Source of the DNA: Annulohypoxylon bovei var. microspora
Taxonomy: Eukaryota; Ascomycota; Sordariomycetes; Xylariales; Hypoxylaceae
Direction: 5' to 3'
DNA: 64,000 bases
NCBI GenBank assembly: GCA_022836615.1
Contig: MU405351.1
Span: 36,494-100,493, forward strand
The notes under the pieces are model-generated. The model did no database searches. It was not told the origin of the DNA and was given only the letters and a program-made list of their open reading frames with translations. Shown here in pieces: positions 35,718 to 46,823 of this stretch. Position 1 is the stretch's first letter. Every line of letters begins with the position of its first letter. A program made the translations under genes and the position numbers.

Positions 35718-38700
35718 TTATATAAAATAGGTACGAAGTTCCGGCTCTGGATACGCATCGCGCATATCGATGTCCGCGGTTGGCTCCGCCCAAGCCGGCC
35801 CTTCAACAAGCTTTCCTATGCAACGAGCCTCGAAGTTTTCTCTTAGCCACCCGCCCAAATTACCAAAGTTCAATTCCTTTCCGGCCCAATTGGGCCCTAT
35901 CTTCCACTCGTAGTATTCGGGATACCGTATGAGATCTAAGGGTGAGTCAGTAAAAGTAATGCATTCCACATGGTAGATTCGAAATCCAGAAAAACACTTT
36001 ACGAGGCAAACATACCTGTGACGTTATATACTAAATTATCAACCGAAACAAAGGCGCCTTCTGCGCCAAGGTAATCATTGTGTTTCTGTAATTCGCCCGA
36101 AGGTATATCTGGTAGAGGTCCCGGGGCCAAACCTGCGACAATGAGGTCCTTTTTCTGCAGGAATAAGGTAACTAGAGCACTTGAACCAGCTCCTTGACCC
36201 GCTAAGGCATCTGTTGTATCTACCCCGGCGTAAGGATAAAGAACCTGATGAAGGTTCGGATCATCTTTTGCAAGCGCTGCCGTAGATGGCGGGTTAGTAT
36301 TTCGACGGAATTAGCGGGGCTGAAGAGAATATTACTAGATATATCAAATATCCAATCATGAACTAGGACATGGTTTTCTCTCATGTCCTTCATCTCGATC
36401 TCTGGGACTAAGCGGCCGACTTTCATTTTTTCGTAAGACTGCGTAGATGAGGAGTTAGTCTATGACTCACAAAATTCACGTCCTCGAAATTCGTCTCGCA
36501 TTAGAATTCATATTGCTGAAATAGAATACGTGACTGAGAAAAGTGGGAGGATTTGTGATAGTTACTGACATCCATTATCGTGAGATGGTGATACTGCTCG
36601 AATTTTTGGGTAGCGTCTCGCCCGGTACACTGGCGGAGCAACCGGTTGCCCCCGGGATGAAATTGCAAGTAGTCTGGAAGGTATTAGTAGTGACTTTGAA
36701 AGAATACTTCGTGATGAGGGTAGACTAACCTGAAATATCATAAACTATACCACCTAGTGCTATATATATACCGAGGCCAGGACTATCGTACCATCGCAGC
36801 ATTCGTGGGGTAAAATGCCTCATAATATGATTTGGTAGTAGCGTGTCTAGATATCCAGATTTGTAGGGCTCTAGACGTGTTCGGAGCTGGGATGATCGGT
36901 CATTTACTCTCGTAAGACAATTGAATATTGGACCACCAGCACCGTGGTCGAGTAGCATCTGCTCTTCGGGGGATTGAGGAGAAAGGTCTGCGACCGCGTT
37001 AGCACACGCCATAATCCCGAGTTTGGCGATTAGAACATACTTGTTATATCGTAGACATGAGGCCCCCAGAGAATCCAAGTTGGTCGTCCATCCTGGCCAT
37101 TACATTCTGCAATCTCTTCTATCCTCCTAAGCTGCACCAACTTACCTATAGGCTGGATTGAAACCTTGAACATTCCGCGGATGGTCTCCGCTCTTCCATT
37201 TCCGTGTATTAGTGTTGGACCCCGGGGCCCTACTACCACGATGGCTCCGTAGTCGTTCTCTGTAGCACCGAGTTCTTTGAGCGTATCTAAGAATCGTTAA
37301 TTGTCAGAGAGGAAACTCAATCAGAATGTCAGGCGGGTTCAACTTGCTCGAGATATTGAAGACATCAAACCCCGATGTACCATCTGGCTCAACGACCCAA
37401 GCATCATCAAGGGCCCTATGATTCCCCACAGTGCTGATGTAAAGGTATTCGTCGTGTGATCTTTTTCGAGCTATATGTGAAGCCGAACGGTCGAAACTTC
37501 TAGGTTGTACCCCTCCTAGGAAATGACTTTTTGGTCTCGGCACGGGGCTGCTGGGCGGAGAGTAGTCGAACTGCGCGGTGATCGCAGATTCCCATGGAGT
37601 GACGATGTAGTATGGTGGATTAAGAGGGTATTGCCGGGTATTCAATGGGATCAAAGATTTGGCCCAATTTGGTTCGTAGGGTGGGATGGTGAATGGGAAA
37701 CTTGTCCATGATGAATATAGGGGTGATGCCAAGCGCTCTCTCTTTACAGTCACAAGACAGTCCAGAACGCCTCGCAACCACAATCTATAGTTTAATTTTG
37801 CTCGTTAGTATTATACTTGACCCAACTACGCAGAGAAGAGCCATAACCCACAATGGACCGCCTAGTATCCACTCAAGTTTCCCAAATTCGGTCTCGGCCA
37901 ATGCTATCAAATCGTAATAACCGTTGGGGGTCATCAATACATTCAATGTTTTCACCATATCCGATTCAACTCTTATCAACTCGATATTGCCAGTTGATCC
38001 GCACAGAGGATCCGCGGGGTCTTGTTTCCAGTCTGTCCACAATACATGCTCGGAAACGGAACTCGGCCAAAGGGCAACGGACTTGATAATTTCCCCTGAC
38101 CCAGCTTGTTCTGGGGTTTTTGGCACTAAAAGTTTGAGGATTAGTAACTTCCAGCGTCCTTGATTCTATATGAACAAGACCTTCAAAGTTAGGAAAGGAG
38201 ATAGATAGGACGCGGGCTGAGGTGGGAATACCGGAGGTAGGAAGTGACCCAACATACAGGATATTAGCATTAGCAAGCTTATTGTACGCAATAATGAAGC
38301 TACGGGATCGCGGTCGGCGATGTGATCTCTGTTTTCCCAATACTCATACATTCGCTGTGCTATGTGTCGACATGGCCTTAAGTCTCGTCTCGTATGGTGA
38401 TAAAGAAAATCCTCTATGTCCGGTCTGAATTGGGACCAAGGTAGAATTTGCCATGATCCGCGCTCTTTATTGAACCATGGCCTCATTGCGTCCCATTCCC
38501 ACCTCCTCTCTTGCCATTTTGTGACCCATCTCTCATAATCCGGCTTTAGCTCAGGAATGTCAAAAATTGGATTCGCGAGCGGACGAGGTGTTAAATATGA
38601 AATTTTTGTGTTTCTCCAATAGTGATAAATAGGGAATTGAAAAATAACGGGTGGCCGAAAGGCTCTACTTCCATGTCGACGTACGACATCGGTCCAGTAC

Positions 38701-40318
38701 TTCTCGCAAACCATCGCCGAGATCCAGAATGTCGGAATTAGGGAGCCTAATATTGGAATATTTGCCGCAGCCCTTTTTCCATTGTACTCTATGTCTGATT
38801 CATACCCCTCTTGCAATGGAGAAGGAAACTGCTGGCCCACATGGTTGATTAAAAGGGATGCGGATAACCCTCCCTCGCCGTATCTTGTTTCTGGGCAGTC
38901 TCTAATTTCACATCCGAATATTTCCATCTCAATCTCGTAGCCGTGCTCGGCAATATAATGGTCTTTATAAAACTAGAGTCATCGTAAGCTTATCGACCAA
39001 TACGAAACGGACCCCCTCGGCCAAAGAGAACTTACTGCTTCGCTTGTCCGGTGCGGGTTCCCACGATTTTTGCCTATGTCCATCGCGTGCTAATCGTTCT
39101 ATTTAGCCCCCTTTCTAAACTTAGTGAGGAAAGCATCCCTTAAAACTTACTGAAAGTTCATGTACAAACTGCCAAGAGGATATAACGGTAAGCCATAGAT
39201 GCCAGGTGGATTATAAAGAACGAGCTTCTTACTAGCTTAGCTAACTGGAATATATACCTGCATCTTTCAGGGACTGTTGTATCCATCTCTAGCAATGGGC
39301 GCAAGGTGGTAGCTACGTTAATAATGATAGTAGCGCCAGCGCTAGCACCTATGGATGGAATTGTCGTGTTGACCGTACATCCGGACCACGCAGTACTAGA
39401 TGCCTCATCAGAGAATGAGAAGATAAGTGGTCGGTCTGTCCATTGCTTCAGCCTCGCTAGAAGTTGACTACTAGTAGCTCTTTGATTTTTCGGACGAGGG
39501 GTCCAACGGTATTTGAATTGTCTCCCATTTGGGCGGAAGTCGAGAGTAGGATCATCTCCAATATATCCAGCCATGGTGAACATAACCGCATCAAGCCTTG
39601 GTTGGAAATGAGCTAATGCATAATATATAAAGTTTTCTTAAATATGATGAAAATAGGGAGGGACACACCATTCGCTCTGCTCTAGACACAGTTGACGAAG
39701 TAGACGACAGGCGATCTCTATGGCCTGACTTATATAGCCCCATAGGACAGGATTGTCGACAGTCCACCAGGTTAGACCATTGGTGTAGTTTATGACGAGG
39801 TCAGGAACCGGGTTTTTAACACCAAGTAATATATTTCTTCTCAGATCGAACCAGCGAGGCTTTTTGAAACACTCAAACCAATCTTGCTCACGTACTTGAA
39901 CTAACTTTTTCTCATATTGGAGCCATTGATCCCAATTACTTATCTGGGAGTGGTATGCAGTCGGCCATCCGTCGTAGAGCGCCTCGTTGAAGACGGGAGC
40001 TTGCCACATTTGGACACTTTTAAGATACTGGGACTGATACCTCTCGGACTGGAACAACCTATCCAGGTCCTCGTAGCTCGGTGTTGGTATTACCGGAGGG
40101 TTTGGGTTAGGTGGAGGCAAGGGCTGGCGTACCTGGAAGGTACTTAGAGGGGGGGCGGTTGGGGCTAACTTAGAGTGAGCTTGGCCATCGGGATGTCGAA
40201 GACGCCAGAAGGCTTCTTTTGAGATGCCGTACAATTGGGCAAACGGCGACAGAGGCCTGTTAGGGTTGATTGGTACATACCCATCCCAGGGAGGCACGCC
40301 ATCAGTTGAGGTGCTCAT
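35718..40318 (-). CDS. HExxH zincin-like protein fused to cytochrome b5-like domains
   Basis: Fourteen exons on the minus strand: 40318-39669, 39596-39233, 39168-39151 (18 nt), 39089-39036, 38972-38288, 38216-38181, 38125-37822, 37784-37381, 37286-37041, 36987-36730, 36673-36570, 36438-36336, 36276-36016, 35935-35718; 3,705 nt, 1,234 aa. All phases agree. Residues 341-345 are HELSH and 373-382 GYEIEMEIFG, equivalent to motifs in the gene at 17288, which makes the N-terminal half its paralogue. A hydrophobic Trp-rich segment near 690-715 may be one membrane helix. From about 840 come cytochrome b5-like units: start motifs WILWGPHVYDIT, IYIALGGIVYDIS, VLVHDWIFDIS and FVSVDNLVYNVT. Only the second has the full heme signature (HPGG with His1012, and FEQYHH with His1036, spacing 24). 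Activity, substrate and location are unknown. The 37-nt intron 37821-37785 and the donor at 37380 are the least certain junctions. An upstream in-frame ATG at 40351 is possible. Confidence 0.83.
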
Positions 40319-41069
40319 TGTGATCAAACAGGTGGAGAGATTCCAAGACACGTTGTCGTTACTGGATGAATTCTCTATGATAGTGTGATCATATACGACA
40401 TTATATTAGAATTAGAAGTTATGATTGGGATATGGACATGTACGATTGGTAACCATTATATGGGTGGAATGTGGTATCTTGAATCTCGCCCGTTTTCGAC
40501 ATTTTCCTTGTCAGTAAAAGGGAGCCTCTCTTTCATTGCGCACAAAGACGATCTTGCATCTTGGTAGTACACCTAAATAAATAATAATAACAACCATAAT
40601 AGTAAAAGAATAATATAACTACCTACCTAGGTAGGTATTTACCTAGTGATACGGCGCATAGTAGTATCGCTAGTATGGGCCGTATGTATAGGTAGATTAG
40701 GGGTAGGTAGGTAGATAGAAACGGTGCAGCGCCCGGTGTTGTAAATGGGAGAGATGGTGGTGTTAGCTCTAAACCTCCGGGCTGTAAATATTGGAGCTTT
40801 CTGTGCCAAAGATCTTAAATAGGTACCTACCCACCCCACCCCTCACGGTGCTATTCGCACCTTCCGATTACTATGTACCTTCCATCCAGTATGTACGTCA
40901 CTTTCCCCACACGCTCAAGAGTGGACAGAACCTTATGGAGGTTCCTTCTAGGTACAAACATTACCTAACACACTGATCCAATTTAACCTTTCAGATCTCC
41001 ATGTCCTATTTAACAACAATAAATTTCTATCATTGAAAAATATTCAAGTTCCTACCTACATATCCATAG
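40319..41069. other. Divergent promoter region, no gene
   Basis: Between the zincin-b5 gene (minus) and the macrodomain gene (plus). Contains clustered TACCTACCTAGGTAGGTA and GGTAGGTAGGTAGATAG motifs at about 40618-40720. Confidence 0.6.
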
Positions 41070-41938
41070 ATGTTTCGTGCCGCCGTCAAGATGGCTCCCA
41101 CTTCTGCATCCGATATCCCCTCTCTCAACCTTCTCTACAAGCTCAACAAGTTAGATGTTCCAAGACTCGGTCCCTTCAAAGGCGCATCCTCAGCCCATAA
41201 TGATCGCATCGGTTTATTCCGCGGCGACATCACCACCTTGTCCGTCGACGCCATCGTAAATGCCGCCAATAATTCTCTACTCGGTGGCGGCGGTGTTGAC
41301 GGTGCGATCCACCGAGCTGCCGGTAAAGATTTACTTGCCGAATGTCGCACCCTAGGCGGCTGCTCTACTGGCTCATCCAAGATCACGAACGCGTACAATC
41401 TTCCTTGCAAAAAAGTCATACACACAGTCGGCCCTGTCTACGACGACACCGACCCCGCCGAGAGCGAGGTTGACCTGAGAAGCTGCTACCGATCTAGCTT
41501 AGAGCTTGCTATACAGAACGGTCTGAAGACCATCGCTTTTAGTGCAATTAGCACTGGCGTGTATGGTTATCCGAGTATGGATGCCGCTCACGTCGCCTGC
41601 GACACCGTTAGAAAATATATGGACGGCGATGATGGCCAAAAACTAGACAAGGTCATCTTCGTTACCTTTGAGGACAAGGACGTTCGCGCCTATCACGACT
41701 TTCTTCCGTGCGTATTGTCTACCTCTAAATTTCATTCCGGAATCCGCTAATCGATATTATTTCATATAGTCGCCACTTTCCCCCGCGCATCCCAACCTCA
41801 ACCGATCAAGATAGCACCATCGAGGAGCAGGTCGCCGAGGCCGAAGCTAAGGCTAGTCAGTTGCCTGATGTACCTACTACGGACCCAGCCGACTCTGAGC
41901 ATGTGCCAAAGAGACAGAGGCAAGCTGGCGAGGAGTAA
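41070..41938 (+). CDS. Macrodomain (ADP-ribose-binding) protein
   Basis: Two exons, 41070-41707 and 41770-41938; 268 aa. The macrodomain (about residues 45-210) is canonical: GDITTLSVDAIVNAANNSLLGGGG-like segment (DI.....DAIVNAAN), GVDGAIH, HTVGPVY, and the phosphate loop STGVYGYP. This matches the MacroD/YmdB class that hydrolyses O-acetyl-ADP-ribose and mono-ADP-ribose from acidic residues. The C-terminal 50 residues are acidic and end with PKRQRQAGEE, a possible weak nuclear signal. A second in-frame ATG at 41091 has a good context and could be used. It would counter ADP-ribosylation or clear sirtuin by-products; no direct link to the sirtuin gene 16 kb away is shown. Confidence 0.92.
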
Positions 41939-42476
41939 TTTTCTACATCTAGGATAGGCAGATGTTACGACGAGACGAGAAAGGATTGCATGGTTGACTC
42001 GGATAAAGGAGTTATGGTAATAGCAAGTGTGCGGTACGAACAAGATATCCCGATATTCCACGGCTCATTTTACTAACAAATCAGTACTGGTCTTTAGGTG
42101 ACTCTTCGTCGAACCATACGAATCCAAGAATTCACTGACTGCGCTACCCTTCCTGGCTTAATATTATGAAGTAATGAATCAAGCTCATGGAAGACTACAG
42201 TCCTGCTATCTTACAACTTCACACATAGAGCAGCTTGATAATGTGATCTGCCTTGACCGGAGAAGCTTATTGTGAAGAGCTAAAATAGTTCAAGGAGTTG
42301 CCTGGGAGAAGGTTACGACCCCGAGGTTACGATCCCCTTACACACGAGTTGTCTTTTTAGGCGGTAGACTCAACAAAAATAAATCCTAAACATAGTTAGG
42401 AAAGCAATGTATTTTATCCGAAGGTCGGCAAGGTAGGCTAACGAAGATCATGATATCTAGGTACCTTAAGGGATCA
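41939..42476. other. Convergent 3' flanks, no gene
   Basis: Spacer between macrodomain and aldo/keto reductase genes; both 3' UTRs. No repeat or coding frame recognised. Confidence 0.6.
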
Positions 42477-43666
42477 TTATCTGCGTTCCCGTCCAAAGAG
42501 CACTTCCTTAGTATCGTAGGTGTACACCATTGGGAGCTGCCAATACGTACCCATCTCCCCCTTAGACTCCCGCCAAGCCTTTTCTAGCACTTCAAGTATC
42601 TCCCTATCTAGCGGGCCCTTTTCAAGGTAATCAAGATTATCTCTTAACTGCTGCAAGTTGGAGAACCCGATCACGATCCCGTCATGCCCGCCCCTGACTT
42701 GTAACTTTGAGTGGTGCACTAACCAGCGCATGGCCACCTCAAGCGGACTCAGGCTCCGTGCCTCGGCCGCTTCACGAATCAGGCGTGCGCCCTCGATGAT
42801 GCCGTCCCGGAAGTACAGCCCACGCGTCAGGTGCTGGAACGGACCAGCGGCATACCTCCCATCCTTCGGGTCGTCGTCTTTGGATGTTATCTTACCTAAC
42901 AGGAAACCGCCGCCCGTCGGGCTGTAAACATCGACGGCGATGCCGTATCGACGGCACGTCGGGATTAGCTCATCTTCGATCGTCCTAAACAGACAGTTGT
43001 AGATTGCCTGATAGACGGTGGGACGTACCCAACCGTTATGCTGACACGTCATGACGATTTCGGCAACCTCAAAAGAGGCGTAGTTGCTTAGGCCAAGTCT
43101 CGAGAACTTGCCTGCTTTATGCAACTCGTCTACAGCGGCAAGCGTAGCTGAGAATGGGACTGAGCGGTCCTATACGTGGATTGCATAGTTAGTTCATGAT
43201 TTGTGCTTCGTTACCTACGTACATATAACGGCGGGTTTTTGTTACCGGGGAATGGAGGTAGAGGATCTATAGTCGCATCAGTATCACCATTCACACGCCT
43301 TCTAGTCATTAGAATAATTTTACTCCCTAACTAGATACGTACATCTACCGAATCCGTCCCAAGTTCCTTCAAACAAGTCTCGAACGTCTTTTTCACTGGT
43401 TCTGGTGCGTGAGATCCTGGGGGAAGTGGCCATAGCTTCGTGGCTATGGTCAAGCCTCTTTCTTTCCAACCAGCTTGTCTTGTAAAAGATTCCTGTTCGC
43501 CACCGATGTATAGACGTGCGGTGTCAAGCTCATTATACCCCCGAGTTTGGAAGATGTCAAGGGCCTGTTTGAAGTCGTCTAGACTTGTCATACGTGCGCC
43601 TGGGCTTCCCTCAGGTCCAATGACCATAAGGCCCAGGATTATTCGCGGCTTTCCTTGATCTGCCAT
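42477..43666 (-). CDS. Aldo/keto reductase (aflatoxin-aldehyde-reductase type)
   Basis: Three exons on the minus strand: 43666-43343, a 21-nt exon 43266-43246 encoding ILYLHSP, and 43169-42477; 345 aa, all junctions phase 0. The (beta/alpha)8 AKR motifs are present: LGLMVIGPEG start, NELDTARLYIGGEQE with catalytic Asp and Tyr, TKLWP with catalytic Lys, YLHSPDRSVPF with the catalytic His, GLSNYASFEV and a terminal NADPH-binding GFSNLQQLRDNL. The arrangement matches the AKR7-like group in fungi that reduces aldehydes with NADPH in the cytosol. Without the 21-nt exon the catalytic His would be lost, which supports the model. Confidence 0.93.
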
Positions 43667-44947
43667 TGCTGCACGAATTTAAAATGCGTATAATACCTAG
43701 GTCCCCGAGGCCTTGGTATTTTAAGATGAAACGAAATTTACCTCTAATACACAACCAAGTATTTACTTGTGTATGTATTTATGAATTCCAGTATCCGGGA
43801 TAATTATGGCTAATATCCCCAGTCTTAACCCGAACCAGACTCGGCATTAGTTTCTCCCCGCAGTAGGCATACATAAGGAGCCATTATACCTACCATCGTC
43901 GGCAACACTGCCGGGCGGGGAAGAACCGCTAGCAACGTTATAGGTATAACTACCTACACCGGCGATTATTTGTTAGCCTTAACCGTTAGCTAATTGCTCT
44001 ACGTTAAAGCGAATATATTTCCTAGGGTGTAAGCAATATAGGAATAGCTACATAGGTAGGCAGGTATCTAAATAGGTCATAGAAAGGGGTGCTCGCGAGA
44101 TTTCGTCATGCATGTACACTTGATATGATGTTATCGATACCTAGTTCACCAGGTATACTATAATCTAGAAAAGACGAATTGAAATATATATTCGTATTTA
44201 TAGTCTAGGCTATTAAACTATTGTCGCAACTCGCTTACCTGGTACCTTAATATTAAGTTAGGGGGGTAAATATTAGGTAAGTACATAAGTCGACATCTGT
44301 TATTGGTTGAGGGATATCATAGAATGAATAGTATAGGAATTGACGTGTTATAAAATCAAACGATTAGTACCTACCCGGTAACATTCGATTTCTTATTCCG
44401 AGCATATAAATGCAGTTTCTATTACTAGTGGATCTAAGGGGGTGGGATAAGGGGATTCCCCCCCTATTTCAGGTGATGACTAAGTGAAATAAATTCGTGG
44501 AAAGCTATGAATAAATAGCAATTGTCAAATCAAGTTAGTATAACGCTAGTCGATACCAAGCATTACTCATTGCCTAGAATCAAAGCAAGCTCCCTATTAA
44601 GATTGAACTTCTACTTGCAGCTTATGATTATTGAAATTATTTATCCGCAACCGGCCTAGAATGTATTCTATATCGGAATACGACATGGCACAGATGTAGC
44701 TTTTGCGCCCTTCTGTAGGCGTAGGTGTAGGTGTGGGGTTTTCTGTCTTCCGATACGGCTAACTGACACCAACATGTGGAGCGTAATATGAGTCAATCGC
44801 GCTAACCAGCAGAGAATTAAGGCATATAAGGAAACATGAGTCTTTGTATACTAATACTATGGTAAGTTTGTAATAGTCGATGATTCCTCGTCTTTCAAAA
44901 ACCCGCAGCTCGTCATCCAGATACAACACTAAGATAGGTAGGTTAGA
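43667..44947. other. AT-rich intergenic, no gene seen
   Basis: About 1.3 kb, strongly AT-rich, with scattered AGGTAGG/CCTAGGT motifs. Contains the promoters of the divergent aldo/keto reductase and class V PLP genes. Confidence 0.6.
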
Positions 44948-46340
44948 ATGGGCTCCTACAATCAGACCTCAGATCCATCTGCGACTGGAAACTATGTCAT
45001 ACGAGCTAGAGAAAAGAATTTGCCAGTATTTGGCCAGCGAGTGCTTCAATATTTCGACTTTGACCCAAGCTATCGTAATCTAAATCATGGTAGGATATCC
45101 TCCTTCTAGTTTGTGTGTATATTTCTGACCATCAATAGGCTCTTTCGGGGCAAGCCCTGGGGAGATTAGAAAGAAGCTCTGCCAATTCCAGGATTTGACT
45201 GAAGCTATGCCTGATCAGTTCATCCGCTACGAAGTTCCCGATCTTCTAAACGAGTCCCGGGAAGCTGTGGCAAAACTACTCAATGCACCTACGAATACGG
45301 TGGTGCTTGTTACAAATGCTACTGTTGGGGTGAACACAATCTTGCGGAACATCACCTGGAACGACGACTCGAAGGACGAGATCCTCTATTTCAGTACCAT
45401 ATACGGAGCTTGCGGGAATACTATCGACTATATGGTAGACTCAAGTCCTGACCTCATCTCATCGCGGGAAATACGGTTAACATACCCGCTCGAAGACGAC
45501 GAGGTTATAGCCGCCCTCAAAGATGCGATAGAAAATTCAGCAAAAGCCGGGAAGCGTGCAAGACTTTGCGTTTTCGACACTGTATCTAGTCTCCCTGCTG
45601 TCCGTTTGCCCTTCGAGCAGATTACTAGAGTCTGCAGAGAAGCTGGAGTCCTGAGTCTAATTGATGGGGCTCAGGGGGTTGGAATGATCGACATTGATCT
45701 AGAGGCATTCGATCCTGATTTCTTCGTTTCCAACTGCCATAAGTGGCTTTACGTACCTCGGAGCTGCGCCGTTCTTTATGTTCCGTTACGAAACCAAGCG
45801 TTGATAAAGTCTTCAATGCCGACTTCTCACGGGTACGTCCCCAAATCTGGCAAGAGGTTTAACCCGCTACCGAAGCAAAACGAGTCAGCCTTTGTGAACA
45901 ATTTTCAATTTGTCGGCACGCTAGATACGAGCGCCTATCTCTGTGTGAAAGATGCAATTGAATGGCGCCAGCGGGTCCTCGGAGGTGAAGCCAAGATACA
46001 AGAATATATCCAAACGCTAGCGAGGGAAGGGGGTAAGAAGGTAGCCTCCATTCTCGGAACAGAGGTTTTGGATAACAAGTCTGGATCAATGTCGAGGTGT
46101 GCAACTACCAATATTGCTTTGCCTTTAGGACTTGAAGAGGCAGCCCGAGCTTCAAAATGGATGTTGGAGACGATGATGTCTGATTATAAGACGTTCATCC
46201 CGCTGTTCATTCACAATGGCCGCCCATGGGCTAGAATAAGTGCCCAGGTTTATCTCGATATTCACGATTTTGAGTGGGCTGGCCAGACCCTTCTCCAGCT
46301 CTGTGACAGGGTAAAAAGGGGCGAGGACAGGGATGAGTAA
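44948..46340 (+). CDS. PLP-dependent class V aminotransferase-family enzyme (Egt2 / isopenicillin N epimerase-like)
   Basis: Two exons, 44948-45089 and 45139-46340; 447 aa, intron of 49 nt. Family features: RNLNHGSFGASP near residue 48 (substrate and phosphate region, restored by splicing), TNATVGVNTILRN, STIYGACGNTIDY, DGAQGVGMIDIDL with the pyridine-binding Asp, and SNCHKWLYVPRS with the PLP lysine. The closest functional groups are fungal Egt2-type C-S lyases of ergothioneine synthesis and isopenicillin N epimerase-like proteins; sequence reading alone does not separate them. No neighbour suggests a pathway: an aldo/keto reductase lies on one side and an unclassified protein on the other. 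Confidence 0.88.
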
Positions 46341-46823
46341 GCTGACAAATATTCTGGGGAGGTAGGGTGGAGGGATTTATGATGATTACTTTCTTGTCCT
46401 AATTTGTAGAGATTGTCATAGTCCAACCCACTTCAACGAGGAAAGTGTTTGTAAGATGGACTATGATCTTTTGATAGCATATTTCTTTTATCTTTATAAG
46501 TACCTAATAAGATCGGGACGTGGAGAAATGATAGGTTGAGATAGCGCTAAGCTAGAGTCAACTTGGAAGAAAAGGGGTCAGAGTTCTGTTTTTGTTATAA
46601 ATGAATCAAATAGCATGCCAATCTAGACGTCTTTTTTGAGTTGCATTTGATTTAATTCTATATAAATATAAACTGACAGTGCTTTAAAGAGTGTGTCCTA
46701 CCATTATTTAGGTACCTACCTATCCTACCTGAGCCTGTTAGTATATACACCTCTATACCTACCTACCCTAACCGATAGTGCCGCCAAAAGATGAAAGTAA
46801 GAGTCTTTGCTTATACCAGGTAC
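46341..46823. other. Convergent 3' flanks, no gene
   Basis: Spacer with CCTACCTATCCTACCTGAGC-type repeats at about 46715-46780; 3' UTRs of the two flanking genes. Confidence 0.6.

Noticed and set aside
42477..46340. Ergothioneine pathway locus
   Set aside because: The class V enzyme could be Egt2-like, but no Egt1-type gene is nearby and the family assignment is not specific.
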